Both the position numbers and the translations under genes were made by a program. The notes under the pieces were generated by a model that was not told where the DNA came from, made no database searches, and saw only the letters and a program-made list of their open reading frames with translations. A DNA stretch of 10,098 nt, from contig NZ_JAJCIC010000068.1 of the NCBI RefSeq assembly GCF_020554865.1, positions 1 to 10,098 on the forward strand, read 5' to 3'. The stretch comes from Lacrimispora sp. 210928-DFI.3.58 (GTDB lineage Bacteria; Bacillota; Clostridia; Lachnospirales; Lachnospiraceae). Positions 1 through 6,721 of the stretch are shown here, piece by piece. Position 1 is the first letter of the stretch. Each line of letters starts with the position of its first letter.

Positions 1-112
1 TAGACCATGTCTATTTTTATGAAATTGAATTTGCGAAACTAATTATACGTTATCGTTCTCTCAGTTATATTCCTCTATTACTCCAATCACCAATTGCTGC
101 CATCCGGAATTC

Positions 113-243
113 ATGGCGACTTGTAGCGAGAACAACGTGGAAGTGCTGTACATTGATGGGATGAGGATGCGCAGAGCATTTATGAAAGAATACAGCAGTT
201 TATGCAGGAGTATTTTGAAGGACGTGATGATATATGCAGGTAA
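113..243 (+). pseudogene. Possible remnant of a small ORF upstream of the recombinase
   Basis: Reading from about 113 gives a stretch with NNVEVLYIDGM (to about 163). Shifting frame at about 160 gives DEDAQSIYERIQQFMQEYF and ends at TAA 241-243. That stop overlaps the recombinase ATG at 234 by ten bases (ATGCAGGTAA), an arrangement typical of translationally coupled genes. The two pieces read as one acidic, helical small protein only if a frameshift is assumed, and frame two is closed upstream by TGA at 154-156. I do not recognise the family. In bases 1-112 I see nothing supportable on either strand. This call rests on the stop/start overlap and protein-like composition only. Confidence 0.25.
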
Positions 244-1513
244 AGATTATTAATAAGGTTCCGGCATTTGCGGTAAGAAAGAAGCGGGTATGTGCTTATG
301 CCAGAGCCTCCACAGACAGCCGGAGACAGGAAGATTCGCTGGAAAATTAGACAGCAACCTATGAGAGATTGATCAAAGGAAATCCGGAATATGAGTTTGC
401 CGGGGTATATGCAGATCAGGGTATCTTCGGCTACTGTGAAAACCGCCCGCAGTTTCAGAAAATGCTGGAACGGGCAAGGGTGGGCGAACTTGATCTTATC
501 ATTACAAAATCCATATCGAGGTTTGCAAGAAATACCGTCACCGTTCTGAAGTTCGCAAGAGAACTGAAAGAACTGGGTGTCGGTATTTTTTTGAAGAACA
601 GAATATAAACACTCTTTCAGGGGACGGCGAGATGATGCTTGCCGTCCTCGCTTCTTTTGCGCAGGAAGAAAGCAGGAGCATGAGTGAGAACAATAAATGG
701 TCCATAAAAAAGAAATTTGAGCGTGGCGAAGTGATGATTAATACCACACGCTTTTGCGGATATGACAAAAACGAATACGAGGATTTGGTAGTGAACCGGA
801 AAGAAGCGGAAATCGTCAGGCTGCTGTTTGACCTTTATCTGATGAATATCGGATGCAGCAGACTTTCTGATCTGCTGAACTATCTCGGTGTCAAAACCAT
901 GACGGACAGCCAGTGGGAGAGCGGAACGATTGGCGGGATGCTTTCCAATGAGAAATATAAAGGCGATTTCCATTTGCAGAAATATTACACGCCTCCCACG
1001 CGGCGAAATGTGACCCGTAGAAACCGGGGTGAGGTACAGAGTTATTACATTTCTGAAAATCATGAGCCGATTGTTTCACCGGAGCTTTGGGAACAGGTTC
1101 AGGAAATGAGAGAGTACCGGAAAAAGGAAAGGAACATTGGGCAGGACGGCACAAAGAAATTTCAGAATCGTTATCCATTAAGCGGAAAGCTGATCTGTCC
1201 ATTCTGTGGAAAAACACTCCGCAGACGGCAGGTTTACAACAAGAAAATTCAATGGCTGTGCAGCACCTGCATTGAAAAAGGAAAGAAAGCCTGCAGGGGC
1301 ATCCGCATCGATGATGCCGATCTTGCAGGATTGAATATCACGGAACCGACAGTAATTGAGGAGGTAATTCAAAATGGCAAGAAGCATTACGGTTATACCC
1401 GCAAGACAGATTTCGACTGCGGAATCAGGAACAGCACAGACAGTGCAGAAACTGAAAATGGCGGCGTACTGCAGGGTGTCAACAGACCAAGAAGAACAGT
1501 TATTAAGTTATGA
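234..1513 (+). pseudogene. Large serine recombinase, broken by a nonsense codon and a frameshift
   Basis: The intact form would be a DNA-cutting site-specific integrase of the resolvase/invertase superfamily. From ATG 234 (weak SD GAAGGA at 217-222) the product begins MQVKIINK and reaches YARAST with the catalytic serine at residue 26. It is stopped by TAG at 348-350, after SLEN, where homologues have Gln (CAG to TAG is one transition). The same frame then resumes through [12 protein letters not shown] until about 592, where a run of seven T (586-592) has lost one base. Adding one T restores FEEQNINTLSGDGEMM and joins the frame open to TGA 1511-1513. That part carries the recombinase domain and a zinc ribbon (CPFCGK from 1196, later CSTC). 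The merged length is about 426 residues. A usual GISG motif is GIFG here (Phe65), another sign of decay. The 3' end overlaps the next recombinase. Confidence 0.9.
1358..1376 (+). promoter_or_regulatory. Consensus ribosome binding site fixing the second recombinase start
   Basis: GAGGAGGT at 1358-1365, eight bases before ATG 1374, lies inside the coding sequence of the upstream recombinase. It decides the start of the second recombinase and shows that the 140-base gene overlap is likely real rather than a mis-called start. Confidence 0.75.
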
Positions 1514-2795
1514 GAACCAGGTCAATTATTATACGAACTATATCAGTGAAAATCCTTTGTACGAATATGCAGGAACCTATGCGGATGAAGGTATTTCCGG
1601 CACCAACACGAAAAAGAGGGATGAATTCAACCGCATGATCGCTGATTGCAGAGCGGGAAAAATTGACATGATTATTACCAAATCCATTTCCCGGTTTGCA
1701 AGGAATACATTGGACTGCCTGAATTATGTGAGGGAGCTGAAGAACTTAGGGATTGGGATTATCTTTGAAAAAGAAAATATCAATACCCTCGATGCGAAGG
1801 GCGAAGTGCTGTTGACGATCCTTTCCTCGCTGGCGCAGGATGAGAGCCGCTCCATTTCAGAGAATTGTACATGAGGAATCCGCAGGCGGTTTGAAACGGG
1901 GAAGCATAAAATGAGTACCAAGAGGTTCCTCGGTTACGATGCGGATGAGAGCAGCGGCAAGCTGGTCATCAACAGAAAGCAGGCACCGATTGTGGTGCGG
2001 CTGTATCAGGAATTCCTGGATGGAAAAACAGCGGACTATATCAAGCGGATATTTGAAAGGGAAGGAATCAAAAATTGGGATGGCGGCACAAAGTGGCAAG
2101 CCACAACCTTAATGAGTATGCTTGAGAATGAAAAATACAAAGGCGATGCCCTGCTGCAGAAAAGCTATACGGTAGACTTCTTAACGAAGAAGCGGACACA
2201 GAACAAAGGAGAAATCCAGATGTTTCATGTGGGGGATGACCACGAAGCAATTATTCCAAAGCGGATTTGGGAGTGCGTACAGCTTGAAATAGAGCGCCGG
2301 AGAAAATACCTGGAAGAGCATGGGACAAACTCTTATTCCCACCGGCCCGAAAGCAACCCATTCGCTTCCAAAATAGTTTGCGGGAACTGCAATAAAGTTT
2401 TTGCAAGGAAAGGCTGGCGAAGTAGTACGGGATTTGACCGGAAAATATGGCAGTGCAGTGAGCGTTACAAAGTAAAAGGTGTTATGGGCTGCTCCAACCG
2501 CCACGTGGAGGAAGAAACGCTGGTAAAGGCTTATCTGATGGCATGGAATGCCCTGGTAGAGAACCGGGAGGCTTTTATGGAGCGTTGGAAGGAACAGATG
2601 CAGAGTGAGAATCTGCTGGAAGGTTACCGGGCAGAGACGTTCATAGAGTACACGGATGGGGCGCAGCCTTTGACGGAGATGGATACGGACTTTATGCTGA
2701 AAACGCTGGATCATATCAAGGTCTTTGAGGATGGGACGCTGCTGGTGGTGTTCCTGGACGGAACCGAGATTGAATGTAAAAATGAAGAGGAGTAA
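1374..2795 (+). pseudogene. Second large serine recombinase, interrupted by one in-frame TGA
   Basis: This is a paralogue of the preceding recombinase and would be 473 residues if uninterrupted. It starts at ATG 1374 with a consensus SD GAGGAGGT (1358-1365) eight bases upstream. The N-terminal catalytic domain spans roughly residues 28-165, with YCRVST (Ser36), GISG (Ser75) and [12 protein letters not shown] all intact. TGA at 1872-1874 stops it after SISENCT, where the family has Ser-Thr-Trp; TGG to TGA is one transition. The same frame continues without further lesion through the recombinase domain, a zinc ribbon (Cys336, Cys339, Cys361, Cys373) and a normal-looking C-terminus ending near LDGTEIEC. 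A 166-residue catalytic fragment would be made, and the DNA-binding half could only be made by restart or readthrough. Serine integrases need the DNA-binding half, so activity is doubtful. Confidence 0.92.
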
Positions 2796-2803
2796 GAAAA
2801 GAG

Positions 2804-2840
2804 GCCGATTGGGAGTTTCGATTCCTGATCGGCTTTTTTT
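2804..2840 (+). terminator. Rho-independent terminator with UUCG loop after the recombinases
   Basis: The outer stem GCCGAT (2804-2809) pairs with ATCGGC (2828-2833). Pairing continues inward with G-T wobbles to T2816-A2821, enclosing a TTCG loop at 2817-2820. Seven T follow directly (2834-2840). The hairpin begins nine bases after the recombinase stop codon, so it ends that transcript and separates it from the next gene. Confidence 0.9.
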
Positions 2841-2876
2841 CTTGCTCTTTTTCAGATAGTAAAAGTTGAAGTGGTG

Positions 2877-2885
2877 TGGTAGAAT
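2877..2885 (+). promoter_or_regulatory. Extended -10 promoter of the HEPN-like gene
   Basis: TG-G-TAGAAT, an extended -10 element (TGnTATAAT with one mismatch in the hexamer), lies 33 bases before ATG 2919. No good -35 sits at the expected 17-base distance; TTGAAG at 2866-2871 is too close. The position between a terminator and an RBS supports it. The RBS is GAGGT at 2909-2913, five bases before the ATG. Confidence 0.5.
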
Positions 2886-2918
2886 AAATCTGAATAAAAT
2901 ACAAGGTCGAGGTAAAAA

Positions 2919-4457
2919 ATGACAGAAGAAGAAAATAAAATTTGCAGGAAGATTCACTTATATTTGGTAGATATTCTTGGAAAAAGTATTGAACCTGATA
3001 TTTTTGTGCAGACATCACTAATACAGTTGGGTAAATATTATTTTGATAAATTGTTAGATGTAGATAATGCAAGAGATACTCTTGTGAAAGCAGTCATTTG
3101 TACAATAGCTCCCAAGAATTTAAAATTTGAAAGTATGGATGATTATTATATAGGTTGTTGCAAAATTCTGCGGATTGAAAAATTACCAAAGGAGCAACTT
3201 AAAGCGGTAAAAGAGCAGTATGGTGAGTTGATTGGAACAAGGTATGCGAATCTGGTTTCAAGAATAGATTTTGAAATTCAGCAGATTAATCAAAACTTAC
3301 AAACGACTCATAATCGAATGAAAGATTTGCAAAGAAAAAAATCTACATACTATTTAATGAGAGATTTAAGTACTGATGAAACAGATGTACTTACATGTGC
3401 AAAAAAATGTAATTCTCTTAGGACAAGAAAAGCGATTATTCAATTTGAAAAGCAACACTTGCAGAAATCCTTATCAGAATTTTGTAATTGCCAATCCTCA
3501 GATGAAATTGACAGTAAGTTAAGGAAGAAGGCGTTGTATTTATCTACAGATACGATATTCAATGCAGAAATGGAGTTTTCATCATATCGAAGTATTATAG
3601 AAATTATTGAAGATGATTTGGACAGACCGTATGCGTTGTTCTTTAAAATCAAAATATATGTTATAGGTGAAAAAGCTCGGAAAAACTTGTATATGACTTC
3701 ATACACAAAAACAGATGAAGAACGCATAAGCGAATATCAAGAATACATAAGTAAGGTTCCGGCGATAGATACCCTGAATTCTCAGAAAGAAGTAGATAGA
3801 GAGGCTTATCTTGAGACTTTAAAGAAATTTATATCTGACTATGCACTCTTCGAAGAAGTTATAACAATGATTGAGGAAAGCGTTTGCTTAAGGAATCGGA
3901 GGGATATACTGAATAAATGTTTAGATTTATACGAAAATAGTGATTTTGAGATGTTTAATCATGTTGTTCCTATACAGATTGAAGGAATGTTTGCGGATTA
4001 TTTGATGGATAGTACAACATTTAGGCGCTTCACAAAATTAGAGATGTATACCAGTGCAGTATTACAAGAAAAGATACAATATTTGCTAGATATAGGAGAC
4101 GAGATTTATACAGAAGTTGTTGAATACTTTATGTACTATTTCAATAATATTATTCGTAATAAAATTGCACATGGAAATTATAGAAGTATATTCAAGGACA
4201 CAACTGATGCAGAGATTTTTTCAATTGAGTTGTTGTTAGATATGTGTACATTGATTTATATGACAATCCGAAAGAGTGAAACAGAAAAAATGCATAGATT
4301 TGTTCACGGTTACCAAAAGCATTATGCAGAACGGATAGCTGGCGAACATCCTCATTATGGCGCGCTTTTTAATGATGTAATTGGACAAAAGACAATACAC
4401 AGTTACGATACGGTTGAAAGATATAGACCATTACAAGTTGCATATACCTTTTCGTAA
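2919..4457 (+). CDS. Unrecognised 512-residue protein with C-terminal HEPN-like RNase motif
   Basis: I do not recognise this protein as a whole. It is soluble, has no signal peptide or membrane segment, and is rich in charged helices. Residues about 112-142 look like a short coiled coil. Near the C-terminus, after an amphipathic stretch ending YYFNNII, is RNKIAHG with Arg413 and His418. This is the R-N-x3-H pattern of HEPN domains, many of which are metal-independent ribonucleases in toxin-antitoxin, abortive-infection and CRISPR-associated proteins. A preceding IPIQ/VPIQIEG-like segment (about 350-360) could be the first HEPN helix; the rest of the protein may be a sensor. The gene is visibly more AT-rich than its neighbours, has its own promoter and RBS, and sits directly behind two dead recombinases, so it is probably transferred cargo. 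No antitoxin-like partner is adjacent. The motif alone does not prove RNase activity; some HEPN domains are inactive nucleotide-binding or scaffold modules. Confidence 0.7.
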   Translation: MTEEENKICRKIHLYLVDILGKSIEPDIFVQTSLIQLGKYYFDKLLDVDNARDTLVKAVICTIAPKNLKFESMDDYYIGCCKILRIEKLPKEQLKAVKEQYGELIGTRYANLVSRIDFEIQQINQNLQTTHNRMKDLQRKKSTYYLMRDLSTDETDVLTCAKKCNSLRTRKAIIQFEKQHLQKSLSEFCNCQSSDEIDSKLRKKALYLSTDTIFNAEMEFSSYRSIIEIIEDDLDRPYALFFKIKIYVIGEKARKNLYMTSYTKTDEERISEYQEYISKVPAIDTLNSQKEVDREAYLETLKKFISDYALFEEVITMIEESVCLRNRRDILNKCLDLYENSDFEMFNHVVPIQIEGMFADYLMDSTTFRRFTKLEMYTSAVLQEKIQYLLDIGDEIYTEVVEYFMYYFNNIIRNKIAHGNYRSIFKDTTDAEIFSIELLLDMCTLIYMTIRKSETEKMHRFVHGYQKHYAERIAGEHPHYGALFNDVIGQKTIHSYDTVERYRPLQVAYTFS

Positions 4458-4477
4458 AAGGTAATAGTTTCGCTATT
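4445..4477 (+). terminator. Possible weak terminator: two small hairpins at the HEPN-like gene end
   Basis: TACCTTTT (4445-4452) and AAAAGGTA (4456-4463) form a perfect 8-bp stem with a 3-base loop that includes part of the TAA stop codon. A second hairpin, AATAG/CTATT (4463-4467 with 4473-4477), follows immediately. There is no proper T-run, so termination is uncertain. Confidence 0.35.
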
Positions 4478-4689
4478 TAGTATAAGAAATAACTTTCACC
4501 GCATGTGGAGACTGTGTGCCTCTTGAGCAACCGAAAATCAAAATCTGATACTTATATAAAATTGAGTCTGGATATGGAAGATTACTACATGATTAAGGAT
4601 CAGGAGAAATAACTAATTTAATACACTATGCCTATAGCGATAGCTGCTGATGTGTAAAGCATTGGCGGCTGTTTTGGCGTTATATGTAA
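4478..4689. other. Intergenic stretch with no recognisable intact gene
   Basis: About 210 bases separate the HEPN-like gene from the flavodoxin remnant. A short open segment near 4560-4612 reads LSLDMEDYYMIKDQEK before TAA, but it has no convincing start or RBS and I cannot assign it. No tRNA, repeat or clear attachment core was seen. It is probably junction or decayed DNA between the mobile module and older chromosome. Confidence 0.5.
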
Positions 4690-4863
4690 AAGGATGACTT
4701 TTCGGACAAAAAAATCGTATTATTTGCAACTTCCGGTGGAAGTGGATTTGGAAATACAGTAAGTGAGCTTAAGCCATCAGTTGAAGATACAATGATAAAG
4801 GAAGGCAGAGTGTTCAACAAGGCTGCGAAACAGGAGATTGAAGAGTGGGTGAAACATATTTGA
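4690..4863 (+). pseudogene. Flavodoxin C-terminal fragment (5' end missing)
   Basis: The frame opens after TAA 4687-4689 without a start codon. It reads KDDFSDKKIVLFATSGGSG, then FGNTVSELKPS, and ends at TGA 4861-4863 (57 residues). Phe-Ser-x-Lys-Lys-Ile-Val-Leu-Phe-Ala-Thr-Ser-Gly-Gly-Ser-Gly is the C-terminal FMN-binding loop region of long-chain clostridial flavodoxins, which normally run to roughly 140-180 residues. The N-terminal phosphate-binding loop and the rest are absent and are not found upstream in other frames. It is therefore a truncated relic, followed 37 bases later by another truncated redox-type gene. Confidence 0.8.
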
Positions 4864-4900
4864 AAAATAATGGTTAAAATTCGTGAAGAAGGTGGATAAA

Positions 4901-5080
4901 ATGGAAAGAATTGTACAAACAGCAGGAAGAAGTGCGCTTGGAGAATTTGCACATTATAATGATGATGTTCTTTTCGGTGAGAACTGGAATAATCAGGATA
5001 TTGATCTTAAGACAAAAAGTATCATAACAGTGGTGGCATTAATGTCTTCCGGGATAACGGATGAAAAAATGATAGAATAA
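4901..5080 (+). pseudogene. Carboxymuconolactone decarboxylase family protein, 3'-truncated
   Basis: ATG 4901 has a good SD, AGGTGG at 4890-4895, five bases upstream; the alternative ATG at 4883 lies before that SD and is less likely. The 59 residues begin MERIVQTAGRSALGEFA and include DDVLFGENW and KSIITVVALMSSGITD. These are hallmarks of the N-terminal helices of CMD/AhpD-like proteins, normally about 100-130 residues (or about 250 when duplicated). The protein stops after EKMIE, before the segment that would complete the domain, and the next 60 bases are promoter for the WYL gene. It may still be translated but is unlikely to fold fully. Together with the flavodoxin scrap it looks like a former redox operon trimmed from both ends. 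Confidence 0.75.
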
Positions 5081-5103
5081 ACATGACATATAGTTGTCGT
5101 GTT
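5080..5103. promoter_or_regulatory. Inverted-repeat operator upstream of the WYL regulator
   Basis: AACATGACA (5080-5088), a six-base spacer TATAGT, then TGTCGTGTT (5095-5103). The arms are inverted repeats with one mismatch in nine. The dyad covers the -35 position of the promoter whose -10 is at 5112, so binding there should repress. An autoregulatory site for the WYL protein is the simplest reading. An exact copy of the left arm recurs at 6646-6654. Confidence 0.65.
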
Positions 5104-5108
5104 TGCCG

Positions 5109-5117
5109 TGCTATAAT
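5109..5117 (+). promoter_or_regulatory. Extended -10 promoter of the WYL/ClbS operon
   Basis: TG-C-TATAAT is a perfect extended -10 element 20 bases before the start codon. The -35 position (5089-5094, TATAGT, 17-base spacing) is poor and lies in the centre of the dyad. The RBS AAGGAG at 5127-5132 precedes ATG 5138 by five bases. Confidence 0.75.
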
Positions 5118-5137
5118 GACAGGCGTAAGGAGTTCGT

Positions 5138-6046
5138 ATGAAGATAGACAGATTGATCGGAATACTTTCCGTATTATTGCAGGAAGAAAAGGTTACTGCG
5201 CCGGAACTGGCAAAGAAGTTTGAGGTATCGCGGAGAACGATAAACAGGGATATCGAAGATCTGTGCAGGGCGGGGATCCCGGTCACCACGGTACAGGGGG
5301 CCGGAGGCGGTATCTGTATTATGGAAGGCTACCGGATGGACAGGACGCTGCTGACTTCAAAGGATATGCAGGTGATCCTGGCGGGGCTTCGGAGCTTGGA
5401 CAGTGTGAGCGGGAGCCATTATTACGGGCAGCTTATGGAGAAGATAAAGGCAGGCTCGTCCGGTCTTGTAAGCGGCCGCGACTCCATCCTGATCGATTTG
5501 TCCTCCTGGTATAAGGATTCGCTGGCACCTAAGATTGAAATGATACAGACAGCGATTGAAGAGAGACGGCTGATCTCTTTCCGGTATTATGCACCAAAGG
5601 GAGAAAGCAGCAGGGAGATCGAGCCCTATTATCTGATCTTCAAATGGGCCAGCTGGTATGTATGGGGATGGTGCCGTAAAAGAGAAGATTTACGGATGTT
5701 CAAGCTGAACCGTATGGATGCGCTCCATGTATCTGAGGCCAAATATGAGGTGCGGACATTCCCGGTGCCGGATCTGTCCAATGAAAACATATTTCCGGGA
5801 AAGATCAGGGTAAAGGTGATCTTTCAGCCTGAGGTGAGATGGCGGCTGGTGGAGGAATTTGGGCCGGACTGCTTTGAAATGCAGGGGGATGGAAGCCTGC
5901 TGTTTGAAAGGGAATATACGGATGAGGAAAGCCTGATCAACTGGATACTGACATTCCGGGACCAGGCCCGCGTGCTGGAACCGGAGAAGATACGGCAGGA
6001 GCTCCTTGAAATTGCGGAAAATGTGACCGGGATTTACAAGGACTGA
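5138..6046 (+). CDS. WYL-domain transcriptional regulator (HTH_11-WYL-WCX type)
   Basis: This is a 302-residue cytosolic DNA-binding regulator of the YafY/DeoR-like WYL family, of usual length. The N-terminal winged helix-turn-helix spans residues about 2-58 (LLQEEKVTAPELAKKFEVSR, then RTINRDIEDL). The WYL domain, about 140-215, has EPYYLIF, W173-Y174-V175 in place of the eponymous WYL, and the RMFKLNRM segment with the conserved arginines. The C-terminal WCX region follows, about 225-300. WYL domains bind ligands, in some cases nucleic acid, and switch the HTH. The gene starts behind an extended -10 promoter overlapped by a 9-6-9 dyad that is probably its own operator. It is 18 bases upstream of the ClbS-like gene, so the two form an operon. 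WYL proteins often regulate phage defence, but nothing else here suggests that role for this one. Confidence 0.93.
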   Translation: MKIDRLIGILSVLLQEEKVTAPELAKKFEVSRRTINRDIEDLCRAGIPVTTVQGAGGGICIMEGYRMDRTLLTSKDMQVILAGLRSLDSVSGSHYYGQLMEKIKAGSSGLVSGRDSILIDLSSWYKDSLAPKIEMIQTAIEERRLISFRYYAPKGESSREIEPYYLIFKWASWYVWGWCRKREDLRMFKLNRMDALHVSEAKYEVRTFPVPDLSNENIFPGKIRVKVIFQPEVRWRLVEEFGPDCFEMQGDGSLLFEREYTDEESLINWILTFRDQARVLEPEKIRQELLEIAENVTGIYKD

Positions 6047-6047
6047 T

Positions 6048-6067
6048 AAGGAGGGGAGAATAGGATG
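6048..6067 (+). promoter_or_regulatory. Ribosome binding site of the ClbS-like gene
   Basis: AAGGAGG (6048-6054) begins one base after the WYL stop codon and lies ten bases before ATG 6065. It gives independent but coupled translation within the operon and fixes the start, since the product then begins MPRPRNREDLL as expected for the family. Confidence 0.7.
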
Positions 6068-6616
6068 CCAAGACCGCGGAACAGAGAAGATCTGTTAAAA
6101 GCAGCAGATGAAAATTATGAGAAAATGAATCAGCTGATCGATTCCCTTAGTGAAACAGAGTGGAACACGCCCTTTGATTTCAGCAAAGATGAGAAAAAGA
6201 AGGAAGCCCACTGGAAACGGGATAAGAATGTAAGGGATGTGCTTGTTCACTTATATGAATGGCATCAGCTTATGATTCGGTTTGTGGATGAAAATTCCAG
6301 TGGCAATCATATGCCGTTTTTGCCGAAACTGTACACCTGGAGAACCATTGCATCCATGAATCAGATGTTTTGGAAGAAGCATCAGGGGACAAGCCTTGAG
6401 GAAGCCAGGAGATTGCTTGGCGGATCCCATGCAGAGGTTTTGAAGAGGATCCGCAGCTTTTCCAATGAAGGACTGTTCTTAATAAAAGCATTTCCGGCTG
6501 TGGGCGGTACGACATTGGGGTCTTATTTTGTGAGCAGTACCTCCAGCCATTATGACTGGGCCATAAAAAAGATCAAGGCGCATCAAAAAAACTGCAGGAA
6601 CATGCAGGGGAAATAG
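6065..6616 (+). CDS. ClbS/DfsB family four-helix-bundle protein
   Basis: This is a 183-residue soluble protein of the DUF1706/ClbS-DfsB family, related to the DinB-like helical bundles. Family features seen are the N-terminal PRNREDLLKAADENYEKMN helix, the VRDVLVHLYEWHQLM helix with its conserved His and Trp-His (about residues 57-70), and a C-terminal helix after FVSSTSSHYDWAIKKI. ClbS of Escherichia coli is a cyclopropane hydrolase protecting the cell from colibactin, but most family members have no known substrate, so self-protection or small-molecule detoxification is only a suggestion. The length is close to that of characterised relatives. It is the second gene of the WYL-led operon, so its expression probably follows whatever the WYL domain senses. 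Confidence 0.85.
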   Translation: MPRPRNREDLLKAADENYEKMNQLIDSLSETEWNTPFDFSKDEKKKEAHWKRDKNVRDVLVHLYEWHQLMIRFVDENSSGNHMPFLPKLYTWRTIASMNQMFWKKHQGTSLEEARRLLGGSHAEVLKRIRSFSNEGLFLIKAFPAVGGTTLGSYFVSSTSSHYDWAIKKIKAHQKNCRNMQGK

Positions 6617-6690
6617 CGATCCGCTTTTTGATGTCCTTCAGACAAAACATGACAGAAAAGATCGGGAAATATGAGAAGATAGATGATAGA

Positions 6691-6702
6691 CTGTGATCAC
6701 AG
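6691..6702. promoter_or_regulatory. Perfect 12-bp palindrome upstream of the AraC-type gene
   Basis: CTGTGATCACAG is a perfect palindrome ending three bases before the RBS of the next gene. It could be a small operator or simply chance. It lacks the 6-base gap of a CRP site. The gap (6617-6721) also holds an exact copy of the WYL dyad arm at 6646-6654; no confident -35/-10 pair was found in it. Confidence 0.3.
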
Positions 6703-6721
6703 CGAAAGGAGGTAACGGATC

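Noticed and set aside
586..592. Programmed frameshift or transcriptional slippage at the T-run
   Set aside because: A seven-T run could slip, but the same gene already has an in-frame TAG upstream at 348, so slippage would not restore a full protein.
1872..1874. TGA read as Trp (alternative genetic code or stop-codon recoding)
   Set aside because: The expected residue is Trp, but TGG is used for Trp throughout the same genes, TGA serves as the normal stop for the WYL gene, and the adjacent recombinase has unrelated lesions. Simple decay explains it better.
2181..2957. 258-residue open frame on the minus strand
   Set aside because: It is antisense to the second recombinase, crosses the clear terminator and the HEPN-like gene promoter, and has no protein-like motifs or RBS.
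4883..4900. Earlier in-frame ATG for the CMD fragment
   Set aside because: The only good SD (4890-4895) lies downstream of it and serves ATG 4901.
5138..6046. WYL regulator as controller of a phage-defence island (BrxR/CapW-like)
   Set aside because: The neighbouring genes are ClbS-like and AraC/GyrI, and the HEPN-like gene upstream is separated by decayed DNA and has its own promoter, so there is no support for a joint defence operon.
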